The notes under the pieces were generated by a model. The model saw only the letters and a program-made list of their open reading frames with translations, was not told the DNA's origin and did not search any database. From Caloramator australicus RC3 (lineage in GTDB: Bacteria > Bacillota > Clostridia > Clostridiales > Caloramatoraceae): a DNA stretch of 64,000 nt. Location of the stretch: assembly GCF_000297115.1 (NCBI RefSeq), contig NZ_CAKP01000065.1, positions 25,470 through 89,469 of the forward strand. The letters are read 5' to 3'. How positions within the stretch are numbered: the first letter of the stretch is position 1; each line of letters starts with the position of its first letter. A program made the translations under genes and the position numbers. Of the stretch, positions 45,186-52,755 are shown one piece after another.

Positions 45186-45878
45186 CTATTCTTCTAAAAG
45201 TGCTATTGCCCTTATTGGTGATCCAGAACCGTCCCTTATTTTAAGTGGAAGACCAAAGTATAAAAATCTTTTGTTAACAACTTTATCAAGATTACAAAGG
45301 TTTTCTGTATTGGTTATATTATATTCTCCGCATACAAGGTGGCCTGAAAAATCTAAATCATCAGGGTGATCTATTGATGGGGAATCAACTCCTATGTTTA
45401 CAACTCCAAGTTCAGCAAGGTATTTTGCAGCATCGTAGCTAAGGCCTGTATATTCAGTCTGCCACTTTTCTGTTCCAAAGTTCCTATCATAATGTCCTGT
45501 ATATAAAAGAACAATATCTCCACGTTTGATTTCCTGTCCTGAATTTTTTATTGCCATTTGAAGGTCTTTAACTTCTATGTATCTTGATGCAGGAACAAAG
45601 GATACGTCTATACAAACGGCACTACCAAAGAAATACTCAAGTGGCATCTTTTCAATCGTTGCTCCTGTAGGTTTATATTCCCAAACGGCGTCGCAGTGGG
45701 TTCCGCCATGCTCGCTTATAAGTAAATTTCTTGCCGAAAAACCTAATGTTTTGCTTCCTGTCTCTTTCATATTCTCTTCATGTGTCATATTAACCATTAT
45801 AAATGTCTTTTGATGCATTGGGAATACTGACATGCCTTGATATATCTCCTGAGATAAATCTATTACTTTAAACGGCAA
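45186..45878 (-). CDS. Cyclase-family (kynurenine-formamidase-like) metal hydrolase
   Basis: A 230-residue enzyme of the cyclase superfamily. The metal motif HGGTHCDA (near residues 55-62) and the later GVDSPSIDHPD block (near 165-175) are present. Family members hydrolyse amide or lactam bonds (N-formylkynurenine, isatin). TTG 45878 is chosen because the GGGGGG site sits 8 bases before it; a GTG 9 bases upstream abuts the site. It is divergent from the BMC operon and shares its control region. I infer a ring-opening role in the purine pathway, for example imidazolone hydrolysis, but this is not proven. Confidence 0.82.
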   Translation of the reverse strand: MPFKVIDLSQEIYQGMSVFPMHQKTFIMVNMTHEENMKETGSKTLGFSARNLLISEHGGTHCDAVWEYKPTGATIEKMPLEYFFGSAVCIDVSFVPASRYIEVKDLQMAIKNSGQEIKRGDIVLLYTGHYDRNFGTEKWQTEYTGLSYDAAKYLAELGVVNIGVDSPSIDHPDDLDFSGHLVCGEYNITNTENLCNLDKVVNKRFLYFGLPLKIRDGSGSPIRAIALLEE

Positions 45879-45960
45879 TAAAAACACCCCCCAAAAATGA
45901 ATTTAATTTTAATTATACTCCTTTCAATTATAAATATTACACAAAAATACAAGAAGAAAT

Positions 45961-45988
45961 TTGTAAAAATCGACAAGGATATTATAAA
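45961..45988 (+). promoter_or_regulatory. Candidate promoter of the BMC operon
   Basis: TTGTAA (45961-45966), 16-bp spacer, TATAAA (45983-45988), about 70 bases before the first start codon. The region is very A+T-rich, so other choices exist. Confidence 0.4.
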
Positions 45989-46059
45989 AACTATATAAAG
46001 GTTTTTGATAATATTTGTTGAAAACTTTAATAAACATGTATTTTGAAGGGGGGATCGAA

Positions 46060-46965
46060 TTGGCTGAAAAGAAATATGTATTAGCCGTTCCAAACTTTAG
46101 TGAAGGAAGAAGAAAGGAAGTTATTGAAGCAATCGTTGATCAAGTAAGGAATGTTGAGGGTGTAAAGCTTATAAGCTACGAACCTGAATATGACTTTAAC
46201 AGAACTGTTGTTACTGTAATAGGGGAGCCAGAGCCTTTAAAGGAAGCGCTACTTAATATGGCAGGAAAGGCTTATGAGCTTATTAATATGGAAGAGCAGC
46301 AGGGAACACACCCAAGGATAGGCGCTCAGGATACAATTCCTCTTTTCCCATTTAGAAATATCACTATTGAAGAGGTTATTCAACTTGCAGAAGAAATAGG
46401 AAAGGAAATCTATGAAAGATATAAAGTTCCTGTTTACTTTTCAGGGAAAAATGCAAGAAATGAATTTAGAAAATCAATATCAAATATAAGGGAAGGACAA
46501 TACGAAGGGTTAAAGAAGGTTGCCCATACAGAGGAAAGACGACCAGATATTGGACCTGCAGCCCTCCATCCTACAGCTGGTGCAACAATAGTAAGCGCTG
46601 ACTATGAAGGATTAACTGCATATAACGTATTCCTTGCAACTGAAGATTTAGATATCGCAAAGAAAATAGCAAAGGCAGTAAGAGGACCAAGCGGTGGGTT
46701 CTCAACTGTTAGGGCAGTTGGAATCAAATTCCCAGAAAGAAGCGGTGTTGTTGTTTCAATGAATATGTTTGACTGCGGTTTAACTCCACTTTATAGGGCA
46801 TATAACTTTATAAAGTCAGAGGCTGCAAGATATGGAGTGCAGGTTACCGGTTCAGAAATAGTAGGACCAGTTAAGCTTGATTATCTTTTAAATTCCCTTG
46901 AATATTTCTTAGGCCTTGAAAACTTTAGAAAGGAACAAATTATTGAATATCATTTAATGGATTAA
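46060..46965 (+). CDS. Formiminotransferase (FtcD N-domain type; possible glycine formiminotransferase)
   Basis: A 301-residue stand-alone formimidoyltransferase domain with no cyclodeaminase part. It begins MAEKKYVLAVPNFSEGRR; GTHPRIGAQDTIPLFPF near residue 80 includes the catalytic histidine region, and RGPSGGFSTVRAVGIKFPERSGVVVSMN near 205-230 is typical. TTG 46060 is preferred because the AGGGGGGATCG site precedes it. FtcD moves the formimino group of formiminoglutamate to THF. No other histidine-degradation gene is near, whereas purine fermentation ends with formiminoglycine, so formiminoglycine is the likely donor here (inference). Confidence 0.9.
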   Translation: MAEKKYVLAVPNFSEGRRKEVIEAIVDQVRNVEGVKLISYEPEYDFNRTVVTVIGEPEPLKEALLNMAGKAYELINMEEQQGTHPRIGAQDTIPLFPFRNITIEEVIQLAEEIGKEIYERYKVPVYFSGKNARNEFRKSISNIREGQYEGLKKVAHTEERRPDIGPAALHPTAGATIVSADYEGLTAYNVFLATEDLDIAKKIAKAVRGPSGGFSTVRAVGIKFPERSGVVVSMNMFDCGLTPLYRAYNFIKSEAARYGVQVTGSEIVGPVKLDYLLNSLEYFLGLENFRKEQIIEYHLMD

Positions 46966-46978
46966 AGGGGGATAAATT

Positions 46979-48394
46979 ATGAGGTATGATGTAATTGTTA
47001 AAAACGCAAGAATTCCAAAGGGGGATGACACAGTTTTAACTAACATCCTTGTAAAGGATGAAAAGATTGCAGGATTTATCGACAATTTAGAAGGTATCGA
47101 AGCAGATACTATAATCGATGCAGAAGGCCATTTAACTTTACCAGGGTGTATAGATTCCCATACCCACTATATGGACCCAGGATTTACCCATAGAGAAAAC
47201 TTCCTAACAGGAACAAGCGGTGCGGCAGTTGGTGGAGTTACAACTATAATCGATATGCCATGCTGTTCAGTTCCATCAGTAAGAGGAGTTGCAGAACTTC
47301 ATAACAAGATAAACGCAATAAAGGATAAGGCTATAGTTGACTATGCTATGTGGGGTGGAGTTACAGGAGAGGACGTTAGAAATAAGAAGCTAAACATAGT
47401 TGAAGAACAGGCAGCTGAGGGTGTTGTAGCATTTAAGATTTATATGACTCCATCAGTTCCAACATATCCAAGGGTTACTGATCCAGAGATGCTTGAAATA
47501 TTTAGAGCCGTTGCAAAGACAGGCCTTCCAGTTGGAGTTCATGCTGAAAACTTTGCAATCTGCGATTACATGGTTAAAAAATTCCAGGAAGAAGGAAGAA
47601 TGGATGGTCCAGCTTGGGCAGAGGCAAGAATGGAACTTGCTGAAAAAGTTGCAATTCAGCTTTGTATAAGCTATGCAGAGGAAACAGGAGCAAGATTCCA
47701 CGTGGTTCATATGTCAACAGGAATAGGAGCAAAACTTGTTAAGGAAGCAAAGATGAAGGGACTTGATGTTACATCAGAAACTTGCCCACATTACCTTACA
47801 TTAAACTATCAAGAGCACATGACTAAGTTTAAGCAGTTTGTAAAAATAGCACCTCCAATAAGAACAAAGAAGGACAACGAAGAATTATGGCAAGGTCTTC
47901 AAGATGGCAGCGTTGACTTTATTGCAACAGACCACGCACCTTACGAAATTCCAACTGAAAAGGATGCTCCAGGCATGACAATTTGGACTGCATTCCCAGG
48001 AATTCCAGGAACAGAGACTATGGTTCCAATTATAGTTAGCGAAGGATATAACAAGGGAAGAATATCCCTTTCAAGATTGGTTGAGATATTATCAACTAAT
48101 GCAGCAAAGCACTATGGACTCTATCCAAAGAAGGGTACTTTAATGATCGGTTCAGATGCTGACTTTACAATTATTGACCTTAACAAAGAATGGGTAATTG
48201 AAAAGGAAAAGATGCAATGTCTCAATAAATACACTCCATTTGACGGAATGAAATTGAAGGGTAAAGTCGTAAAGACAATAGTTCGTGGAACATTAGTTTA
48301 TGATGATGAAAAGGGTATAGTTGGAAAGCCAGGATATGGTCAATGGATAAAGAGACAAAGTATTCAAAAGCTTGATAGGGTTATTAAATTTTAA
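46979..48394 (+). CDS. Hydantoinase/dihydropyrimidinase-like amidohydrolase
   Basis: A 471-residue binuclear-metal cyclic amidohydrolase. Ligands: His61 and His63 in IDSHTHYMDPG, carboxylated Lys153 in VAFKIYMT, His188 in GVHAEN, a histidine in HVVHMST (near 242), and Asp318 in ATDHAPY. This full set indicates an active enzyme that opens cyclic amides or ureides. It is the second gene of the BMC operon. Hydrolysis of the xanthine pyrimidine ring to 4-ureido-5-imidazolecarboxylate is the proposed reaction; allantoin or hydantoin are alternatives. Confidence 0.9.
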   Translation: MRYDVIVKNARIPKGDDTVLTNILVKDEKIAGFIDNLEGIEADTIIDAEGHLTLPGCIDSHTHYMDPGFTHRENFLTGTSGAAVGGVTTIIDMPCCSVPSVRGVAELHNKINAIKDKAIVDYAMWGGVTGEDVRNKKLNIVEEQAAEGVVAFKIYMTPSVPTYPRVTDPEMLEIFRAVAKTGLPVGVHAENFAICDYMVKKFQEEGRMDGPAWAEARMELAEKVAIQLCISYAEETGARFHVVHMSTGIGAKLVKEAKMKGLDVTSETCPHYLTLNYQEHMTKFKQFVKIAPPIRTKKDNEELWQGLQDGSVDFIATDHAPYEIPTEKDAPGMTIWTAFPGIPGTETMVPIIVSEGYNKGRISLSRLVEILSTNAAKHYGLYPKKGTLMIGSDADFTIIDLNKEWVIEKEKMQCLNKYTPFDGMKLKGKVVKTIVRGTLVYDDEKGIVGKPGYGQWIKRQSIQKLDRVIKF

Positions 48395-48405
48395 GGGGGA
48401 TTAAT

Positions 48406-49017
48406 ATGCCAAGACATGCGATTTTGGTTATAGATATGTTAAATGACTTCGTTGGTGAAAAGGCAACTTTAAGATGCCCAGGTGCAGACCTTATAGTGCC
48501 TAATCTTCAAAAGCTCTTTAAGTGGGTTAGAGAAAGAAGGGCAAACGGAAAGGATGAAGTTCAGATAGTTCATATTCAAGAAGCCCACAGAAAGAACGAT
48601 GCAGATTTTAGGGTAAGACCTGTTCATGCTGTTAAGGGAACTTGGGGTTCAGATTTTATCGACGAATTAAAGCCAGAGGGAGATGAATATATAGTTCAAA
48701 AGAGAAGACATTCAGGATTTGCCTACACAGATCTTGATTTATACTTAAGGGAAGAAAACATTGACACTGTTGTTTTAACAGGAGTTTGGACAAATGTGTG
48801 CGTAAGAAGCACAGCATCAGATGCTATCCATCGTGCATACAAAGTTATTGTTTTATCAGATGGAACCCAATCAAAAACTCAAGAAATGCATGAATCAGGA
48901 CTTAGGGATCTTAGCCTCTTCTCAAAAATAATGACAATTGATGAATATATCGATGCATGGGAAAAGGGCATAGACCCATGGACAGGTGCTGGAGATAGGG
49001 AAAATAAAGTTGAATAA
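48406..49017 (+). CDS. Isochorismatase-like cysteine hydrolase
   Basis: A 203-residue cysteine hydrolase. The Asp-Lys-Cys triad is visible as Asp10 in LVIDMLNDF, a lysine in VQKRRHSGF (near residue 100), and Cys132 in GVWTNVCVRST. The family includes N-carbamoylsarcosine amidase, ureidoacrylate hydrolase and nicotinamidase. Following the hydantoinase, it fits removal of a carbamoyl group from a ureido product, here 4-ureido-5-imidazolecarboxylate giving the amino acid, CO2 and ammonia. That substrate is inferred. Confidence 0.9.
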   Translation: MPRHAILVIDMLNDFVGEKATLRCPGADLIVPNLQKLFKWVRERRANGKDEVQIVHIQEAHRKNDADFRVRPVHAVKGTWGSDFIDELKPEGDEYIVQKRRHSGFAYTDLDLYLREENIDTVVLTGVWTNVCVRSTASDAIHRAYKVIVLSDGTQSKTQEMHESGLRDLSLFSKIMTIDEYIDAWEKGIDPWTGAGDRENKVE

Positions 49018-49070
49018 TGGGGCAGGGCAATCTGCCCCTTTGTCCAATATTTAAGTAAAGAGTGGTGCTT

Positions 49071-49634
49071 ATGAGGCTTATAGTTGGTATTTCAGGTGGA
49101 AGCTGTGCAATATATGGAGTAGGTCTTTTAAAGGTTTTAAAGGAGCTAAACATCGAAACCCACCTTGTGGTTTCCACGATGGGAGAATATGTTTTAGAAC
49201 ATGAGTGCGGATATAAATTAGAAGATGTAAGAAAGCTTGCAAGCTACTCATATGATAACAAGGATTTAGGGGCAGCAATTGCCAGCGGTTCCTTTAAAAC
49301 TGATGGAATGGTTATTGTGCCATGTTCTATGAAGACTTTAGCAGCGGTTGCAAATGGATATTCAGAGAGTCTTTTAACAAGGGCTGCTGATGTTTGTATA
49401 AAAGAAGGAAGAAAATTAATCCTTGTTCCAAGGGAAACACCCTTGAGCCCTATTCATCTTGAAAATATGTTAAAGCTTTCAAGAATAGGAGTTAAAATAA
49501 TGCCTGCCTCTCCAGCCTTTTATAATAATCCAAAATCCATTAGCGACCTTGTTGCCTTTATGGTTGGAAGGATACTCGATCAATTAGACATAGAGCATAG
49601 CCTCTTTATAAGATGGGGTGAACAAAATGGATAG
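49071..49634 (+). CDS. UbiX-like flavin prenyltransferase
   Basis: A 187-residue UbiX-family protein that prenylates FMN to form the prFMN cofactor of UbiD decarboxylases. Visible: LIVGISGGSCAIYGVGLLKV at the N-terminus, VPCSMKTLAAVANGYSESLL near residues 86-105, LILVPRETPLSPIHLENML near 121-139, and IMPASPAFY near 150. All are conserved family blocks. ATG 49071 is preferred to a GTG in the ribosome site. It overlaps the UbiD gene by 8 bases, so cofactor maker and user are coupled. Confidence 0.93.
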   Translation: MRLIVGISGGSCAIYGVGLLKVLKELNIETHLVVSTMGEYVLEHECGYKLEDVRKLASYSYDNKDLGAAIASGSFKTDGMVIVPCSMKTLAAVANGYSESLLTRAADVCIKEGRKLILVPRETPLSPIHLENMLKLSRIGVKIMPASPAFYNNPKSISDLVAFMVGRILDQLDIEHSLFIRWGEQNG

Positions 49635-50931
49635 GCAGATGTTAAGATACGAACTTAATAAAATAAAACAAATGGGACTTTTGATGGAAGTAAATAATGA
49701 AGTGGATCCCAAGTTTGAGCTTGGAAGTATACTTAAAAAATATAAAAACAGAAGGCCTATTATATTTAACAAGGTAAAGGGTTATAGGATGCCTGTATGC
49801 GGAGCCCTTTATACCGACAGAGAAGTTTTATATAAGCTCATAGGAATAAGACATGAAGAAAGAATTTTTAAACTAATGGAGGCAATAGCAAACCCAAAGC
49901 CTGTTAAGCTTTTAAACTACGGGCCTGTTATGGAAAACATAATTACAGGGAATGTGAATGTAAGAACACTTCCTAATCCATATTTTCATGAAAAGGATTC
50001 ATCTACATACATAACGGCTGGTATGTTAGTTGTAAAGGACATAAAGACCGGAAAAAGATATACATCAATTAGAAGGTTCCAAGTGATAGACAAAAATAAA
50101 ATAAGTGCCCTTATAGCATCCCCTTATCTTACAAATCAGTTTTTAGAAATGGAAAAACAGAATAAGCCATTAGAGGTTGCTATTGTTTTAGGATATGATG
50201 TTCCGTTTTTACTTGCATCACAGGTTAGTAGCGAACTTTATGGAGTTGATAAATACGAAATCGATAGTGCAATAAGGGGAGAAGCGCTAGAAGTTGTAAA
50301 ATGTAAAACTGTCGATTTAGAAGTTCCAGCCCATTCTGAAATAGTCCTAGAAGGAATTATGGTTCCAAATAGGAGGGAAAAGGAAGGCCCCTTTGGGGAG
50401 CTTATGGGATATTATGGACAGCAGGGGATACATCCAATAATAGAGATTAAAGCTATAATGCACAGGAATAACCCAATTTATCAGACAGCCTTCCCATGTA
50501 GAGAGGAACATCTTGCAAATGGCCTTTTAAGGGAAGTTGAGCTTTATTATTCCTTAAAAAGGCTTGTGGATGTTAAGGATGTTCATGTTACACTAGCTGG
50601 AGGTTATAGATTCCATGCAGTAGCCTCCATAAAGAAAAAACAAGAGGGGGATGGAAAAACTGCAATAATTGGAGCCTTAAGCAGCATAAAGGATTTAAAG
50701 CATGTTGTTATCGTTGATGATGATATAGATATATTCGACATGGAGGATGTTGAGCTTGCAATTGCAACAAGATTTCAGGCGTCAAAGGATCTTGTTGTGA
50801 TTCAGGATGCCTGTGGAACAACATTGGATCCATCCCATACATTAAGGGGAGTTACAGATAAGTTAGGCCTTGATGCGACAAAGCCCCTTAACAATGAAAG
50901 ATTTGAAAGATGCAAAATTCCAAAAGTTTAG
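49627..50931 (+). CDS. UbiD-family prFMN-dependent decarboxylase
   Basis: A 434-residue UbiD-type (de)carboxylase. The catalytic glutamate pair appears as E-G-P-F-G-E in REKEGPFGELMGYYG near residues 257-271, and the prFMN/metal site region includes SSTYITAGMLVVKD near 122-135. ATG 49627 fits the GGGG site. UbiD enzymes act on aromatic or unsaturated acids. Within this purine operon the obvious acid is 4-amino-5-imidazolecarboxylate, which clostridial purine fermenters decarboxylate to 4-aminoimidazole; this would be a new substrate class for UbiD as far as I know. Confidence 0.92.
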   Translation: MDRQMLRYELNKIKQMGLLMEVNNEVDPKFELGSILKKYKNRRPIIFNKVKGYRMPVCGALYTDREVLYKLIGIRHEERIFKLMEAIANPKPVKLLNYGPVMENIITGNVNVRTLPNPYFHEKDSSTYITAGMLVVKDIKTGKRYTSIRRFQVIDKNKISALIASPYLTNQFLEMEKQNKPLEVAIVLGYDVPFLLASQVSSELYGVDKYEIDSAIRGEALEVVKCKTVDLEVPAHSEIVLEGIMVPNRREKEGPFGELMGYYGQQGIHPIIEIKAIMHRNNPIYQTAFPCREEHLANGLLREVELYYSLKRLVDVKDVHVTLAGGYRFHAVASIKKKQEGDGKTAIIGALSSIKDLKHVVIVDDDIDIFDMEDVELAIATRFQASKDLVVIQDACGTTLDPSHTLRGVTDKLGLDATKPLNNERFERCKIPKV

Positions 50932-50944
50932 TTGAGGTGATAGG

Positions 50945-51208
50945 ATGAGGGAAGCTATAGGTATTGTTGAAACCAGAGGTCTTGTTGCTGCTATTCAAGC
51001 TGCCGATACGATGGTTAAAACTGCAAATGTCAAAATAATGAACTATCAAGTAGTAGGTTCAGGTTTAGTTTCAATAACGGTAAGTGGAGAAGTTGCAGCT
51101 GTTAAAGCGGCTGTTGAAAACGGCAAAAAAGTTGCAGAAGAGATCTCTGAGGTTATTTCCTTCAATGTAATTCCAAGACCCCATGATGAAGTGGATAGGA
51201 TGTTTTAA
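50945..51208 (+). CDS. BMC-H shell protein 1
   Basis: An 87-residue single BMC-domain (Pfam 00936) hexamer-forming shell protein. It starts REAIGIVETRGLVAAIQAADTM and ends near VIPRPHDEVDRMF. The pore loop at residues 37-40 is VGSG, the classical small-polar pore. Edge lysine (Lys25 region, VKTANV) is conserved. It sits 13 bases after the UbiD gene. Confidence 0.95.
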   Translation: MREAIGIVETRGLVAAIQAADTMVKTANVKIMNYQVVGSGLVSITVSGEVAAVKAAVENGKKVAEEISEVISFNVIPRPHDEVDRMF

Positions 51209-51219
51209 GGGGTGATTAA

Positions 51220-51441
51220 ATGCTAAATAGGGTTGCCTTTAACAACTTTATTAAAAAAACATTGGCAGATAAAAATTTAGAAATTTCAGAAAAAAGGGCA
51301 GGAAATTTAGGGGAAAAGGAAGAAAGAATATTAAAAGAAATTTTATATAACAATGGATTCAGCACTAATACAGCAAAGGAATTAAAGGTATCGTCCCATG
51401 GTTACATAACGATCGATGACCTTGAGAAGCTACTAAAGTGA
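51220..51441 (+). CDS. Small BMC-operon protein, unrecognised
   Basis: A 73-residue charged protein between two shell genes. The first 16 residues (LNRVAFNNFIKKTLAD) could form an amphipathic helix like a microcompartment targeting peptide. The rest (GEKEERILKEILYNN, AKELKVSSHGYITIDDLEKLLK) looks helical. I do not recognise the family. Its position suggests a cargo adaptor or scaffold. Good ribosome site AAGGGGTGA. Confidence 0.6.
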   Translation: MLNRVAFNNFIKKTLADKNLEISEKRAGNLGEKEERILKEILYNNGFSTNTAKELKVSSHGYITIDDLEKLLK

Positions 51442-51456
51442 TGAGGGGGTGTAGCA

Positions 51457-51765
51457 TTGAGAAGGGCACTAGGAATTGTGGAAACTGTAGGATTTAGTGC
51501 AGCTGTTGCTGCAATGGATGCAGCAGCAAAGGCTGCAGATGTTAATCTTGTGGGAATGGATAGAGTCATTGGTGTAAACAAAGCCGTTGGAGTTTCAATT
51601 CATTTTGAAGGGGAAGTAGCAGCAGTTCAGGCTGCTGTAGACGCTGCGGTAGAGGCAGCAAATAGAGTTGGAAAAGTTGCATATTATAAGGTTATTCCAA
51701 GACCTCATGAGGAACTTGACAAGATATTAAATGAGCTAAAGAAAAACATAAAAAATATTGAATAG
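51457..51765 (+). CDS. BMC-H shell protein 2 with extended pore loop
   Basis: A 102-residue BMC-domain protein (RRALGIVETVGFSAAVAAMDAA ... VIPRPHEELDKIL). The pore segment VIGVNKAVGV (residues 37-46) is about three residues longer than in the two sister proteins and lacks the usual GxG. A lysine-rich helical C-terminal tail (NELKKNIKNIE) is also extra. TTG start after GAGGGGGTG. It may form a pore of different selectivity. Confidence 0.93.
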   Translation: MRRALGIVETVGFSAAVAAMDAAAKAADVNLVGMDRVIGVNKAVGVSIHFEGEVAAVQAAVDAAVEAANRVGKVAYYKVIPRPHEELDKILNELKKNIKNIE

Positions 51766-51777
51766 GAGGTAAGTTTT

Positions 51778-52056
51778 ATGGGTCAAGCTTTAGGTTTAGT
51801 TGAAACTAAGGGATTAACAGCAGCAATCGAGGCTGCAGATGCTATGGTAAAGGCTGCAAATGTTACTTTAGTAGGATATGAAAAGATAGGATTTGGACTT
51901 GTTACTGTAATGGTAAGAGGAGACGTTGGTGCGGTTAAGGCTGCCGTTGACGCTGGTGCTGAGGCTGCAAGACAAGTTGGAGAACTTCATGCTGTTCATG
52001 TAATACCAAGACCACACGCAGAAGTTGAAAGGGTTATCCTAAAGAGTGAACAATAG
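51778..52056 (+). CDS. BMC-H shell protein 3
   Basis: A 92-residue BMC-domain protein ([22 protein letters not shown] ... [14 protein letters not shown]). The pore loop at residues 37-40 is IGFG, with a phenylalanine that would narrow or gate the pore, unlike VGSG in protein 1. GGAGGT site 8 bases before the ATG. Confidence 0.95.
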   Translation: MGQALGLVETKGLTAAIEAADAMVKAANVTLVGYEKIGFGLVTVMVRGDVGAVKAAVDAGAEAARQVGELHAVHVIPRPHAEVERVILKSEQ

Positions 52057-52061
52057 GGACG

Positions 52062-52096
52062 GTTCTCAATTTTTTCAACTTTGAAAAAATTTAAGG
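52062..52096. repeat. Palindrome with GGACGGTTCTC element inside the BMC operon
   Basis: The gap after shell gene 3 contains GGACGGTTCTC and then AATTTTTTCAACTTTGAAAAAATT, a near-perfect inverted repeat (arms AATTTTTTCAA / TTGAAAAAATT around CT). It may attenuate or process the message, or be a scar of a small mobile element. Confidence 0.4.
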
Positions 52097-52102
52097 GTGA
52101 AT

Positions 52103-52417
52103 ATGATGGATAAAAAGGATTTTGCAGATGCCATCCTAAAGGATCTGACGGATAGGTTAAAGGGCAAAAAAGAGGGGAGCAAAAAGGTAGCTTATGTTAC
52201 TTTAGAAAGCTTTTTAAATCAAGATAAAGACAAAAAAACAGAAACCGCAACAGAACGAAAGTTAAATCATCATAATGGTAAAAGAGTTGTTTTAACTGAA
52301 AATGATATTTTAAACATGAATGTTGAAAAGCTCCTTTTGCCACATGACGCGATTCTCACTCCCCTTGCAAAGGATGCTGCAAGGAAAAAGGGAATCATTA
52401 TAGTCAAAGAAAATTAA
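52103..52417 (+). CDS. BMC-associated small protein with EutQ/EutT-like 'LTPLAKDAARKKGI' motif
   Basis: A 104-residue protein. The N-terminal 20 residues (DKKDFADAILKDLTDRLKG) could form an amphipathic targeting helix. A variable Lys/Thr-rich linker follows. The C-terminus VVLTENDILNMNVEKLLLPHDAILTPLAKDAARKKGIIIV resembles a module found in several BMC-associated proteins (EutQ/EutT/PduM-like, from memory) and has the ILTPLAKDAARKKGI hallmark. Start either of two adjacent ATGs (52103 or 52106). Likely a scaffold between shell and cargo. Confidence 0.65.
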   Translation: MMDKKDFADAILKDLTDRLKGKKEGSKKVAYVTLESFLNQDKDKKTETATERKLNHHNGKRVVLTENDILNMNVEKLLLPHDAILTPLAKDAARKKGIIIVKEN

Positions 52418-52473
52418 ACTTTGACTATATTCCTTACAAATCTTTTCTGCAGCAGTATAAGGAGGTTAAATAT

Positions 52474-52743
52474 ATGAACCTTGGAAAGGTCATCGGAACA
52501 GTTGTAGCAACAAGAAAAGACGAAAGATTAACCGGTTGCAAGCTTCTTATAACGCAGCCGGTTGATTACAAATATAAACCCTTTGGAAACCCATTTATCG
52601 CAGTAGATACAGTAGGTGCAGGAATAGGTGAAATTGTAATCTATACAACATCAGGAACAGCAGCTAGACTTGCAGCAAGAAGGATGGAGGCTCCAATCGA
52701 TATTGCCATCGTAGGAATAGTAGATAGGGTTGACATAGGATAA
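52474..52743 (+). CDS. BMC-P pentameric vertex protein (EutN/CcmL type)
   Basis: An 89-residue EutN/CcmL-family protein: MNLGKVIGTVVATRKDERLTGCKLLITQPVD at the N-terminus, IAVDTVGAGIGEIVIYTTSGTAARLA in the centre, and IAIVGIVDRVDIG at the C-terminus. It forms the pentamers that close the vertices of the shell. It is the only BMC-P gene in the locus. GGAGGT site. Confidence 0.95.
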   Translation: MNLGKVIGTVVATRKDERLTGCKLLITQPVDYKYKPFGNPFIAVDTVGAGIGEIVIYTTSGTAARLAARRMEAPIDIAIVGIVDRVDIG

Positions 52744-52755
52744 GGAGGTGGCATA

